Positions 33,426 through 42,477 of a stretch of 64,000 nucleotides of DNA are shown in pieces. Under the pieces are notes generated by a model, which saw nothing but the letters and a program-made list of their open reading frames with translations, ran no database searches and was not told the DNA's origin. How positions within the stretch are numbered: the first letter of the stretch is position 1; every line of letters begins with the position of its first letter. A program made the position numbers and the translations under genes. The stretch comes from Virgibacillus_P tibetensis (GTDB taxonomy: Bacteria; Bacillota; Bacilli; Bacillales; Amphibacillaceae): NCBI RefSeq assembly GCF_036026595.1, contig NZ_JARZFX010000004.1, forward strand, positions 254,249-318,248. The letters run 5' to 3'.

Positions 33426-33487
33426 AGGCTTTACATACAATATATTGGTAATTAATACTAATCAAGTACTATATATAGTGTTACAAG

Positions 33488-33655
33488 TTAGGTGACAATT
33501 ATCTGTCTTAAAAGGGAATCCAGTGAAATGCTGGAACTGCCCCCGCAACTGTAAGTGTGGACGAACGAGTATTCCACTGTATCGAGTGCTTAGCGGCATC
33601 GTTACGGGAAGGGCTTTAGTAGGTTGGAAGCACGAGTCAGGAGACCTGCCAAAAC
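33488..33655 (+). promoter_or_regulatory. Cobalamin (adenosylcobalamin) riboswitch
   Basis: The conserved core is plain: TTAGGTG, then AAAGGGAATCCAGTGAAA, GCTGGAACTGCCCCCGCAA, CTGTAAG, and the closing GAAGCACGAGTCAGGAGAC with CTGCC. The order and spacing are those of the B12 riboswitch. It precedes a terminator and the class I ribonucleotide reductase genes, so when B12 is plentiful the operon should be shut off. Confidence 0.95.
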
Positions 33656-33730
33656 TTGTAGTTTCATTTCTCCGGGGTGAGAGAAGATGAAGCGATAGAG
33701 TTCCAGATAGATGAATTCTGTCGTTTTATG

Positions 33731-33762
33731 ACCGTTCACCCAGGGGGAAGAGCGGTTTTTTT
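33731..33762 (+). terminator. Riboswitch-controlled terminator
   Basis: ACCGTTC and GAGCGGT pair (one G-U) around a 12-base loop and are followed by TTTTTTT. It lies between the riboswitch aptamer and the first gene, about 50 bases before the start codon, as expected for a transcription-attenuation expression platform. Confidence 0.85.
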
Positions 33763-33810
33763 ACGTTTAACCCCCATTTTACCGTGGTTTATATTAAAGG
33801 AGGTTCTATC

Positions 33811-36045
33811 ATGCTTACAACGATTACAACGAATAAAGAGGATCTTATTCAAATTATTGACAATGCAGCAGTTGATTTAGTCATCGATACAGAAAAATAT
33901 AAGGAAAAAGCTTTAAAAACAATTCAACCGGACGCATCGCTGGAGCGAATTACGGATGTATTGGTGAAAAATGCATTGGAAAATATTGATGAGGCAAATA
34001 CCGAATGGACTTTTCTGGCAAGCAGAATATATTTACAGGATCTATATCGAAAAGCAGCAGAAAACCGTGACTATGATCCTGCGGCACGTTATGGCAATTT
34101 TTATGACCTGCTTAGCACGCTGACTGAAAAGGGTATTTATGCTGGAAACATTCTTGAAAAATATGAAGAAGAAGAAGTCAGTTATTTTGAAAAAATAATG
34201 GAACCGGAAAGAGATTTGCTATTTAACTATTTAGGATTATACACCATCTCTACACGATACCTTGCAACAGATCATAATAAAAATACATACGAATTACCAC
34301 AAGAGCGTTGGATGGTTATTGCAATGTACCTTATGCAGGATGAAGACATTGCACACCGTAAACAGCATGTGGCAGAAGCGTACTGGGCGTTGAGTAATCT
34401 ATATATGACGGTCGCCACCCCTACCTTGACTAACGCAGGTAAGACACACGGTCAATTGTCCAGTTGTTTCATTGATACTGTGGATGACAGCCTGCAATCG
34501 ATTTATGACAGTAATACCGATATTGCCAAGCTTTCCAAAAATGGGGGAGGCATTGGCGTATACATGGGGAAGATCCGCGGACGCGGGAGTGCGATTAAGG
34601 GTTATAAAGGGATGTCCAGCGGAGTTGTGCCATGGATTAAGCAATTAAACAACACGGCAGTTAACGTGGACCAGCTGGGGACAAGAAAAGGCGCAATCGC
34701 TATTTATTTAGATATATGGCATATTGATATTGAGAATTTCCTTGATCTTAAATTGAATAACGGGGATGAACGTATGCGTGCCCATGATATATTCACAGGT
34801 GTATGCCTGCCGGATTATTTTATGGAGCAGGTGGACAAGCGTGGGGATTGGTATTTATTCGATCCGCATGAAGTACGTCAGGTTATGGGATATTCTTTGG
34901 AGGATTTCTTTGATGAAGAAAAAGGCGATGGAGTGTGGCGAAAGAAATATAAGGAGTGTGTGGAATCCGATCTTCTTTCAAAAAAATCTGTGCCTGCTAT
35001 CGCCCTGATGAAACGGATTATGAAATCACAGCTTGAATCTGGCACACCATATATGTTTTATCGTGATGAAGTCAACAGGCAAAACAGTAATGAGCATAAA
35101 GGAATGATTTATTGTTCTAATTTATGTACTGAAATTACCCAGAATCAATCACCGACAGAGTTTATGGAAGAATTCGTTGAGAATGAAAATACAATCGTCA
35201 AAAAGTACAAGGCAGGCGATTATGTCGTTTGTAATTTGAGCTCAATTAATCTAGGAAAAGCAGTTCCAGATCAAGTGCTGGAACGATTAATAAAGATTCA
35301 GGTTCGGATGCTGGATAATGTAATCGATATAAATACATTACCTATTAAACAGACGCAACTTACCAATCAGAAGTATCGGGCAATAGGACTCGGGACATTC
35401 GGCTGGCATCACCTGCTCGCACTTAAAAACATTAAATGGGAAACAGAAAATGCAGTTGAATACGCTGATGAATTGTATGAAAGAATAGCTTATTTAACCG
35501 TGAAAAATAGTATGGAGTTAAGCAAGGAAAAAGGGGCTTATCCATCTTTTGAAGGTAGTAAGTGGAGTACTGGATCCTACTTTACTGCAAAAGGCTATAC
35601 GGATGATAAATGGGTATCGCTAATGAATGAGGTAAAGGATAATGGGATGCGAAATGGCTACCTGATGGCAGTAGCCCCGAACTCGACAACAGCAATGATA
35701 GCTGGCTCAACTGCAAGTATTGATCCGATCTTTAAAGCGTTTTACAACGAGGAGAAAAAGGATTTTAAAATTCCAACTACGGCACCTGATCTCTCACATA
35801 AAACCTATGATAATTACCGGAGATCTGCTTATATTCTTGATCAGCGCTGGTCGATTAAACAAAATGCAGCAAGGCAGAAGCATATTGACCAAAGCCTTTC
35901 ATTTAACTTTTATGTGCCAAACACAATAAAGGCGTCAGTTCTACTAGATCTTCACCTTCAGGCATGGAGAGAAGGTCTGAAAACTACGTACTATGTTCGT
36001 TCCACCTCAAATGATGTCGAAGAATGTGAGTGGTGTGAAAGTTGA
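33811..36045 (+). CDS. nrdA: Class I ribonucleoside-diphosphate reductase, alpha (catalytic) subunit
   Basis: A 744-residue reductase reducing ribonucleotides to deoxyribonucleotides. Active-site parts are visible: GQLSSCFIDT (reducible Cys), CSNLCTEI (thiyl-radical Cys with N and E), CNLSSINL (second reducible Cys), the tyrosine pair in TTYYVRS, and the C-terminal relay CEWCES. It is NrdA-like in sequence (NGGGIGVYMG, VNVDQLGTRKGAIAIYLDIW), although it lies beside a flavodoxin as class Ib operons do. I see no clear N-terminal ATP-cone. ATG 33811 follows AAAGGAGG. Controlled by the upstream B12 riboswitch. Confidence 0.93.
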   Translation: MLTTITTNKEDLIQIIDNAAVDLVIDTEKYKEKALKTIQPDASLERITDVLVKNALENIDEANTEWTFLASRIYLQDLYRKAAENRDYDPAARYGNFYDLLSTLTEKGIYAGNILEKYEEEEVSYFEKIMEPERDLLFNYLGLYTISTRYLATDHNKNTYELPQERWMVIAMYLMQDEDIAHRKQHVAEAYWALSNLYMTVATPTLTNAGKTHGQLSSCFIDTVDDSLQSIYDSNTDIAKLSKNGGGIGVYMGKIRGRGSAIKGYKGMSSGVVPWIKQLNNTAVNVDQLGTRKGAIAIYLDIWHIDIENFLDLKLNNGDERMRAHDIFTGVCLPDYFMEQVDKRGDWYLFDPHEVRQVMGYSLEDFFDEEKGDGVWRKKYKECVESDLLSKKSVPAIALMKRIMKSQLESGTPYMFYRDEVNRQNSNEHKGMIYCSNLCTEITQNQSPTEFMEEFVENENTIVKKYKAGDYVVCNLSSINLGKAVPDQVLERLIKIQVRMLDNVIDINTLPIKQTQLTNQKYRAIGLGTFGWHHLLALKNIKWETENAVEYADELYERIAYLTVKNSMELSKEKGAYPSFEGSKWSTGSYFTAKGYTDDKWVSLMNEVKDNGMRNGYLMAVAPNSTTAMIAGSTASIDPIFKAFYNEEKKDFKIPTTAPDLSHKTYDNYRRSAYILDQRWSIKQNAARQKHIDQSLSFNFYVPNTIKASVLLDLHLQAWREGLKTTYYVRSTSNDVEECEWCES

Positions 36046-36476
36046 AGGCATTAATCGCTTATTTGTCTTATAGCGGAAATACGGAAGAAGTAGCAGAGAT
36101 TATTTCAAACAAATTGGTCACAGAGGATTTTCAAACTGATAGACATCGAATCGGCATTGACCCGCCGATTGATGCTTCTGATTATGATTATATTTTTATG
36201 GGAACTTTTACATGGGATATGGGGAAAACACCAGATGAATTCAAGGACTTCGTCTGGGAGGTAGGGTATAAACCAGCAAATGTTGCCGTGTTCGGGACGG
36301 GTGATACCCAATTTGGCGGGGACAATTTATTTTGTAAAGCAGTAGATAAGCTTGCTGCATTTTATGACAGTAAATGGGCTGGATTGAAAATTGAACAGTC
36401 CCCAAGAGGAAGCCAGGAACAAAAAGTAAGTAAATGGGTAGAAGGAGTGCTACATCATGCAAAAAACCTTGCTTGA
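36042..36476 (+). CDS. Flavodoxin-family protein of the ribonucleotide reductase operon (NrdI-like)
   Basis: A 144-residue flavodoxin-fold protein. The FMN phosphate loop is SYSGNTEEVAE (about residues 9-19), with FMGTFTWDMGKTPDEF and FGTGDTQFGGDNLF supplying the two isoalloxazine loops. The start is TTG 36042, which overlaps the alpha-subunit stop as TTGA, with no strong ribosome site, so translation is coupled. It overlaps the beta-subunit gene by 20 bases. The position suggests it activates or reduces the metal cofactor of the beta subunit, as NrdI does; sequence is nearer to ordinary short-chain flavodoxins. Confidence 0.82.
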   Translation: MKALIAYLSYSGNTEEVAEIISNKLVTEDFQTDRHRIGIDPPIDASDYDYIFMGTFTWDMGKTPDEFKDFVWEVGYKPANVAVFGTGDTQFGGDNLFCKAVDKLAAFYDSKWAGLKIEQSPRGSQEQKVSKWVEGVLHHAKNLA

Positions 36477-37500
36477 AAGAGCAAAAACATTAGAGCCACT
36501 GCATCCGAATAAATCTACAGGTCTATTCGGTGGGGAATCAAGCGGTATATTGAACTGGAATGATATAGCTTACCCACATTGGTATAAAATATATAAGCGG
36601 CTTATCGGTAATTATTGGCAGGCAGATGAGGTTAACATGGCAGGAGATGTAAAGCAGTTCTCCTCCTTAACCAAATCGGAAAAAGATGCTTATTTAAAAA
36701 TAATTGGATTACTCTCGACATTAGATGGACCACAGACAAGGACTGCATTGCTTTTATCGTTGTATGCGACAGATGCGTCTGTTCAATCCATTATGGCAGT
36801 CATTGCACAACAGGAAGCGGTTCATAATGAAAGCTATTCGTATGTATTATCATCCATCGTATCACTTGATGAACAGAACGAGGCGTTTCAGCTGGGGAGA
36901 AAAGATCCTGTTTTGCTAAAGAGGAATGAGAATTTAATTAAGCAATATAACGATTTTGTTGATGACCCAAGTGTGGAAAATATTTTGAAAACACTTGTCT
37001 ACACTTCTTTATTGGAAGGAATGTTCTTTTATTCAGGCTTTGCATTCTTCTATAATTTAGCGCGGCATAATAAAATGGTTGGTACCTCAACAATGATTAG
37101 TTATATTAACCGGGATGAGCTAGAGCATGGGCGGTTCATCGCAGAGTTATTTCGTGCGACGCTAGCAGAAAACCCTGAACATAACTCGGAAGAATTGATA
37201 ACATGGGTCTACGATCATTTTAAAGAATCTGTAGAGCTGGAAATTGAGTGGTCTACGTACGTATTGGAAGATGTCGAGGGTATAGATCTTGATGAAATGG
37301 CTGGTTATATTAAATATCGGGCAAATAAAATGATACGCATGATGGGCCTGAATGACATTTACCCAGAACATGTCGATAACCCAATGAAATGGATTCGTGC
37401 TTATGTGGATAACTTTGACGGAACGAAAACAGATTTCTTTGAGCAAAAGTCGAGACAATATACGAAGACGAGTGACTTAAATGGATTTGATGATCTTTAA
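36457..37500 (+). CDS. nrdB: Class I ribonucleoside-diphosphate reductase, beta (radical) subunit
   Basis: A 347-residue R2 protein carrying the dimetal/tyrosyl radical. Metal ligands can be assigned by pattern: D90, E120 and H123 (QEAVHNESY), E187 (LLEGMFFY), E221 and H224 (RDELEHGRF); Tyr127 lies four residues after H123, the normal radical position. Trp residues near 36-42 fit the radical-transfer path. Start ATG 36457 lies inside the flavodoxin gene with GAAGGAG upstream. All key residues are present, so it should be a standard tyrosyl-radical enzyme rather than a tyrosine-free variant. Confidence 0.93.
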   Translation: MQKTLLERAKTLEPLHPNKSTGLFGGESSGILNWNDIAYPHWYKIYKRLIGNYWQADEVNMAGDVKQFSSLTKSEKDAYLKIIGLLSTLDGPQTRTALLLSLYATDASVQSIMAVIAQQEAVHNESYSYVLSSIVSLDEQNEAFQLGRKDPVLLKRNENLIKQYNDFVDDPSVENILKTLVYTSLLEGMFFYSGFAFFYNLARHNKMVGTSTMISYINRDELEHGRFIAELFRATLAENPEHNSEELITWVYDHFKESVELEIEWSTYVLEDVEGIDLDEMAGYIKYRANKMIRMMGLNDIYPEHVDNPMKWIRAYVDNFDGTKTDFFEQKSRQYTKTSDLNGFDDL

Positions 37501-37511
37501 AAAGGTATAAA

Positions 37512-37540
37512 AAAGAAATCGGCATCATGCCGATTTCTTT
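37512..37540. terminator. Bidirectional terminator after the ribonucleotide reductase operon
   Basis: A perfect hairpin, AAAGAAATCGGCAT and ATGCCGATTTCTTT sharing a one-base centre. It has T-rich sequence on both exits and lies between convergent genes. Confidence 0.85.
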
Positions 37541-37543
37541 GCT

Positions 37544-38815
37544 TTATAGTTCATCCAATAAAATTACTTCGCCAGTAACAGCATCGACCCCATGTGCACA
37601 ATCGATCTTTCCACATAGAATATAGCTTCCCTGATCTTTGTCATATACGTATACAGGTGTGACTTCAAGGAGATCGCGAAGTTTGTCAAATGCTTGACCC
37701 TGTTTAGTAGTAGGTTCATCAGCTCTTTCGAAATGCTGAAACATATTCAGCAGCTCAATAGTATCGATATAATTCAGAGCCTTATAGGTATCCGCGTCCA
37801 GAATAACTTGAAGCTTACGCACAATGACACGGTTATCACGTAAAACAGGCTGGAGTTCAGCATATACATACCCATTTTCATATCGAAGTTCTTTTAATGA
37901 CCATTTGCCACTATCTTCGGGGAAAACACGTTGTAAAAAGGATCTGGTTTCTGCAACAGCTTCTTCCTGGTCCGCTTCTGTTAATGGAAGCTTGTCTGGG
38001 TGATCTGTATCGGCCATAGCTTCTTCAATAGAAACTTCAGTTGATAAATCAGTTTCTGCAGGAATAAATGCTTCATCAACTGGATGTTCCCACTCCAGTA
38101 CTACATCTTTTTTCACAAAAGATTTCTGCTTTTCTACTTCTTCAAATGAAATTATTCGCTTGTCGTTGTTAGTTATAAAAGCAGTTGATATAGCATAAAC
38201 AGGAAACCATTTTTCTTCTTCTTCCAAAGGCACTTCAAGCAGCCTGGACTGAGCTTGTGCGAAAGGCTCGACTTTATCAGGTGTAAGGGAGAAGGGTTCC
38301 CACTTAATTTGATCTTCGTGAGGGAAAACTCCGTCAATAGAAAATAAGGTAAGTTGCCCATTTTCATTAAATTCCACTTCAATGGTACCTACTGGATAAA
38401 CAGTAATATTATCTACTGCAGCCTGGAAACTGACCGCGCCTTCTGCTTCATAGGACAGTAAAAACTGACGACCGAATTCCAGTCCAGTCATTTCTTCAAC
38501 CCATTCAATAATTTTTTCATTATCGTCAGTGGGTTCAAGGAATTCCGCCTGACTTGCGTATGAGACATCTTGAGCAAAGATTGCTCGCTTTACTGAATTG
38601 GTATGGATATCTATATCAATTACAGCAGTCCCGGAAGGATTGTAGTCACTATCTGTGTAGTCTGTTTCGTTTGGAAACCATTCCATGCTTAACAAATAGG
38701 AAGTACGATGCAAGCTGCTTTTCTCACGGAAGATATGATGTCTTTTTAAATAATAGTTATCTAAATTAAATTTCACTTTTGTATACTCAATTATTTCCTC
38801 AAGTTTTTCATTCAT
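37544..38815 (-). CDS. YcdB/YcdC-domain (DUF4901-type) protein of unknown function
   Basis: A 423-residue acidic protein without a signal peptide or membrane segment. It seems to contain two copies of the YcdB/YcdC repeat: one around residues 1-110 (YLKRHHIFREKSSLHRTSYLL then AVIDIDIHTNSVKRA) and a second around 265-420 (VFPEDSGKWSLKELRYENG then VIVRKLQVILDADTYKALNY). ATG 38815 has GCGAGGG eight bases upstream; a frame extending to 38878 has none. Function is unknown in this family. It is a single gene, convergent with the reductase operon. Confidence 0.75.
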   Translation of the reverse strand: MNEKLEEIIEYTKVKFNLDNYYLKRHHIFREKSSLHRTSYLLSMEWFPNETDYTDSDYNPSGTAVIDIDIHTNSVKRAIFAQDVSYASQAEFLEPTDDNEKIIEWVEEMTGLEFGRQFLLSYEAEGAVSFQAAVDNITVYPVGTIEVEFNENGQLTLFSIDGVFPHEDQIKWEPFSLTPDKVEPFAQAQSRLLEVPLEEEEKWFPVYAISTAFITNNDKRIISFEEVEKQKSFVKKDVVLEWEHPVDEAFIPAETDLSTEVSIEEAMADTDHPDKLPLTEADQEEAVAETRSFLQRVFPEDSGKWSLKELRYENGYVYAELQPVLRDNRVIVRKLQVILDADTYKALNYIDTIELLNMFQHFERADEPTTKQGQAFDKLRDLLEVTPVYVYDKDQGSYILCGKIDCAHGVDAVTGEVILLDEL

Positions 38816-38958
38816 AAATAAAACCCTCGCTTTTGTGCAATTTTCTTTAGTATAACATTCACCCAATAACACATACATTTATGCCGTCTCTAATGCTATT
38901 TTTTAAAAGATTAGCACTGCAGTGTTGCTATACATTAAATGCATTTATACTTTTTTTA

Positions 38959-39206
38959 CCTATGATCAAACCGCCAGGGAGTCTTCATAAACGCGATGAA
39001 GACATTTTCACCTGTGATCGAGGCGCCAGGGAGTCTTCATAACCATGATGAAGACACTTTCACTTGTGATCGACTCGCCAGGGAGTCTTCATAACCATGA
39101 TGAAGACCTTTTTCACCTGTGTTCGACTCGCCAGGGAGTCTTCATAAACGTTATGAAGACCTTCACACCTGTGATCAAACCGCGATTGAGTCTTCATAAA
39201 AAAGCT
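38959..39206. repeat. Tandem array of a 52-base unit, four full copies and one partial
   Basis: Units start near 38959, 39011, 39063, 39116 and 39168. Each contains CGCCAGGGAGTCTTCAT, a short centre, and ATGAAGAC followed by C/T-rich TTTTCACCTGTG. GTCTTCAT and ATGAAGAC form an inverted repeat in every full copy; the centre changes (AAACGCG, AACCATG, AAACGTT) while the arms stay fixed. The last copy keeps only the left half. Confidence 0.85.
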
Positions 39207-39482
39207 ATGTTAGAAACGAAGTATTCTGCCGGAGCGAGTCCAAGAGCTCAACCATCATTGTAAAGAGAAAAGGTGTCATGAATTTAAATTTTCATTACTT
39301 CGTCTTTTGTCTCAACAGCGCCATATTTTGAGGAGCATTCATTAATGATTTAATATAGAAAATGATTTAAATTATCTTTGAAGAAGTTTTTTTAAGAATA
39401 AAAAGAGAAGATGAGGATGGATTTCGTTGAAATTTCACACTCTTTTCAAGGTCTGTAAGGTTATTATCATGTTTTTTTCAAA

Positions 39483-39512
39483 AGAAAAGCTGTCCATTAG
39501 TAGGACAGCTTT
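39483..39512 (-). terminator. Terminator of the amidase gene
   Basis: On the minus strand AAAGCTGTCC and GGACAGCTTT pair perfectly around a seven-base loop and are followed by TCTTTT, nine bases after the amidase stop codon. Confidence 0.85.
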
Positions 39513-39520
39513 AATGTCTA

Positions 39521-40627
39521 TTAATCGTGAAAATAATTCTTCAATCCAGTTGTTATTGCTTCTGCTACATTATTCTGAAAAGACTCTGTATTGATTGCAG
39601 CAAGATCGTCTGGATTTGAAATAAACCCAAGCTCCATTAAGATTGAAGGAGCATCATTATAACGTAATACTCGATAATCTCCGAACCTAACACCTCTGTC
39701 CTTTAGGGAAATAGTTGATGCCAGGGAAGTGTGAACGCTCTGTGCTAATTCATTGTCTGTTCCGTTGCTATAAAAATAGGTGCTAATTCCATTTATAGAA
39801 AATATCGGAAAAGAATCAAAATGGAGACTAATAAATGCATCTGTATTGCTGGATTGACTTATCCGGATTCGCTCTTCAAGAGATGCATAGTTGTCCCCCG
39901 ATCGAGTCATTATAACTGTTGCACCAGCTGCATTTAATTGCTGTTCCACTTTGGTAGCGGTAGAAGTGACAAAGTCTTTTTCGTACACGCCACCAAGTCC
40001 GATCGCACCTGGATCGTTACCTCCATGACCCGGGTCAATAACGATCGTATATCCTGCCAACGAGTTAGTGGTGTCTTCTTGTTTCACAGCTTCATTCGAT
40101 GAATCATTGGATCTTTCACTTGTGGTTGTTTCTGAATTCGTACCAACGTTTGTAAATGCTGCTGCAATCCATGCATTAGCCCCATTGGATAAGACTATAT
40201 TATGCCAATCGCCTCTGGTCTCCACCAGGCTGTATGTATCCCCGGTAGAAGCGAAATTGACAATGGAATGGTTTGTACCAGGTCCGGACCGTATATTTAC
40301 ACCCTGGGCTGTGACTGTTACTTTATTAGAAGTAGTTGAATTAATAGTATCTTCACTACTGACAGGGTTTAGAAAGTGTGCGGCAACCCAAGCCTTCTGA
40401 CCACCGTAATATGTCTGAACCCAGCCATATTTCTCCTGAAACACCTTTACTTTATTGCCTTCAGCTAACTTGCCAATAATTTCAGCGTTGTTAGCGGGAT
40501 CTCCTCTTACATTTAGAATTTTCACCCCAACTTCATAAACATCTCCGTTATTGGCTTGACTGGTAGTAGGCAGGAATAAAAGAGAAAATAGCAAAAAACT
40601 TAACGATAAAGCAAAATACCTATTCAC
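39521..40627 (-). CDS. Secreted N-acetylmuramoyl-L-alanine amidase with two SH3b domains
   Basis: A 368-residue exported peptidoglycan hydrolase. A signal peptide covers about residues 1-25 (LSFLLFSLLFLPTTSQA). Two bacterial SH3 domains follow, at about 30-92 (GVKILNVRGDPANNAEIIGKL) and 105-165 (GVNIRSGPGTNHSIV), then a short Ser/Thr/Asn-rich linker and a zinc Amidase_3 domain at about 193-365. Zinc ligands lie in DPGHGG, YEKDF and SLHFDSF, and the catalytic glutamate in LMELGFISN. It cuts between MurNAc and L-Ala. It stands alone with its own terminator. Confidence 0.94.
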   Translation of the reverse strand: MNRYFALSLSFLLFSLLFLPTTSQANNGDVYEVGVKILNVRGDPANNAEIIGKLAEGNKVKVFQEKYGWVQTYYGGQKAWVAAHFLNPVSSEDTINSTTSNKVTVTAQGVNIRSGPGTNHSIVNFASTGDTYSLVETRGDWHNIVLSNGANAWIAAAFTNVGTNSETTTSERSNDSSNEAVKQEDTTNSLAGYTIVIDPGHGGNDPGAIGLGGVYEKDFVTSTATKVEQQLNAAGATVIMTRSGDNYASLEERIRISQSSNTDAFISLHFDSFPIFSINGISTYFYSNGTDNELAQSVHTSLASTISLKDRGVRFGDYRVLRYNDAPSILMELGFISNPDDLAAINTESFQNNVAEAITTGLKNYFHD

Positions 40628-40782
40628 TTATTAACGCACCTCCTTTTTGTTGAAATTTTTAGACTATTAGATCTGGATACTAATAATTAATAACCTTAAC
40701 GGAGGAGGAATAAACCTATTCCTTAAAAAATAAATCGGAAGTACCAGCCGACTCAGCATATTATCCCAGAGTGAAAATCGAT

Positions 40783-40809
40783 TAAAAAAGACTCCCAATA
40801 GGGGGAGTC
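40783..40809 (-). terminator. Terminator of the FMN-reductase gene
   Basis: On the minus strand GACTCCC and GGGAGTC pair around a six-base loop and are followed by TTTTTTAATC, 13 bases after the stop codon. Confidence 0.8.
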
Positions 40810-40821
40810 AATGTAACTATA

Positions 40822-41358
40822 CTACAGTTCTTTCACTAACTCAAAAGCTGCTTCTAAAGCTGCTTTGTCCTGTTTAATGTCTCCTGGTTTCCTTGCTTCT
40901 CCGAGAACATATCCTTCAAATGACATGCCGTAAAACTGACAAATATAATCAAATTGCTGCACGAGTGGAAGTCCTTTTAATTTTGGGTTATCGCCACCTA
41001 CAGCAATCAAATAAGCTTTTTTCTTCCCGAGCTCTTCTCTGAAATGTGAATAGCTCGGATCTCTCATGATTTGTGACCAGCGATCAATGAAGGTTTTCAT
41101 TGGACCAGACATGCCGTACCAATAGATTGGAGTTGCAAAAACGAGGATATCGTGTTCTAGCATTTGATCAATTAGTTTTGTATGGTTATCATTAACCTCT
41201 GGAAAACCTTCTTTTGAGTGTCGTTCATCAATAATAGGCTGGATCAAATGATCACGTAAATATATATGCGTTGCTTTTTCTTTAGGAACTGCTTCATATG
41301 TTAAATATTCCGTGTTACCGTTTTCTCTGGTTGAACCGTGCAGGACTGCAATTTTCAT
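40822..41358 (-). CDS. NAD(P)H-dependent FMN reductase/flavodoxin-fold oxidoreductase
   Basis: A 178-residue flavodoxin-like oxidoreductase. The N-terminal HGSTRENGNTEYL (7-19) is the FMN phosphate-binding loop, and FATPIYWYGMSGPMKTFIDR is the usual active-site segment of the NADPH-dependent FMN reductase/quinone reductase group. ATG 41358 has AGGGAGGAG upstream. It is a single gene. Substrate is not predictable; quinone, azo or nitro compounds are typical for relatives. Confidence 0.87.
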   Translation of the reverse strand: MKIAVLHGSTRENGNTEYLTYEAVPKEKATHIYLRDHLIQPIIDERHSKEGFPEVNDNHTKLIDQMLEHDILVFATPIYWYGMSGPMKTFIDRWSQIMRDPSYSHFREELGKKKAYLIAVGGDNPKLKGLPLVQQFDYICQFYGMSFEGYVLGEARKPGDIKQDKAALEAAFELVKEL

Positions 41359-41568
41359 TCTTTCTCCTCCCTGATTTCAACAATTAATCTATATTTTAAA
41401 CGTTACAGATGATAAATACGAATCGTATGCTCACTGATCTCTTGAATGGAATTTCACTTTATATTAAATCTATTCTTTTGCAGGGATTTTAGAAGTAAGA
41501 GAAGAAACTATAACTATAGACAAATTATGAAAAGGCTTAATAACATTAGAGGGAGTGCAGATTTTAAA

Positions 41569-42350
41569 ATGATCTATCGAAAAAAATTCTATAAAATTAA
41601 TCCTGAAAAATTAGATGCGTTTAATAATTTTTTCCATACATACCTTTACCCTAACCAAATTAAACATGGATCAAAACTTATTGGACGCTGGGTGAATGAA
41701 TTACAAGATGAAATCACTACTTTATGGGAATATAAAAGTATGGAGCAATATGAAGCCATTGAACATAAGATTAGAAATAGCGACCTGCACCGAGAAGCCC
41801 AGGTAAGAAGGAAGGAGTTAGGGAATCTTTATATAGAGAGCCATCAGGAATTTTTGACATCGACAGCTCCTCTCCCCGCATCCTATCACCCGCCAAAGCA
41901 TATTGTTTCTGTTAGCGGATATATTGCCAATGAAAATGGCGAGGTTCTTCTTGTGCGAAACCTGCATCGTTCAGACACAATGGAAATGCCGGGGGGACAA
42001 GTGGAAGATTAGAAGAAGCAATGCATCGGGAGATTATGGAAGAGACAGGAGTAAAAGTAAGTCTTACAGGTATCACTGGAATTTACCAAAACATTTCAAG
42101 CGGCATTATTTGTGTCGTATTTAGAGGGCATTACATTTCCGGTGAATTGACACCAGCTGAAGGGGAGACTACAGAGGTTATCTTCTCAAAATTAACAAAG
42201 GAAAATGCATCTGAACTAATTAAAAAGCCACATTTCAGAAGTAGAGCAATTGACGCAATGGAACCTACTTACCTGCCATATGAAATGTATACGACTAGAC
42301 CATTTGAACTTATAAAGAGATTTGAAGGGAACGCGGAGGAATCCCAGTAA
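41569..42350 (+). pseudogene. NIPSNAP-Nudix fusion gene broken inside the Nudix box
   Basis: The first frame (41569-42012) encodes a NIPSNAP-like alpha-beta-barrel domain (MIYRKKFYKINPEKLDAF, ELQDEITTLWEYKS) and the start of a Nudix domain up to MPGGQVED before a TAG. The rest of the Nudix domain continues in another frame from about 42013 (RLEEAMHREIMEETGVKV to 42350). A normal Nudix box would read GGQVEDGERLEEAMHRE; the DGE piece and the frame are missing, consistent with a loss of about 10 bases between short GA-rich direct repeats. The conserved glutamate is therefore gone as well as the frame. Confidence 0.75.
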
Positions 42351-42477
42351 GCTACTTAGGAAATTAGGAATGTATAATGGTAAACTGGTAATTCTGACGC
42401 ACAATGATTTAGAAGAAATCAATAGTAGCCTTTAAACCCGGAAACGCAGAATATAAATCAACATAAGAGGTGAGGAC

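Larger units (their letters stand above)
33370..33810. other. Leader region of the ribonucleotide reductase operon
   Basis: About 440 bases without a gene. It holds a promoter, a cobalamin riboswitch and a rho-independent terminator, each listed separately. A 67-codon frame at 33677-33880 overlaps the terminator and the true gene start and looks like chance. Confidence 0.85.
38816..39520. other. Intergenic region with a tandem hairpin-repeat array
   Basis: About 700 bases between two minus-strand genes. It holds a 52-base tandem repeat array (38959-39206), a fragment of the common degenerate repeat (39207-39270), A+T-rich sequence, and the amidase terminator at 39483-39512. Small frames in it arise from the repeats. 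Confidence 0.7.

Noticed and set aside
33677..33880. A 67-codon open frame overlapping the riboswitch terminator
   Set aside because: It runs through the terminator and into the reductase gene in another frame and has no role expected in a B12 riboswitch leader.
38959..39206. Regular repeats that could suggest a CRISPR array
   Set aside because: The whole 52-base unit is repeated; there are no unique spacers of constant length and no cas genes in the window.
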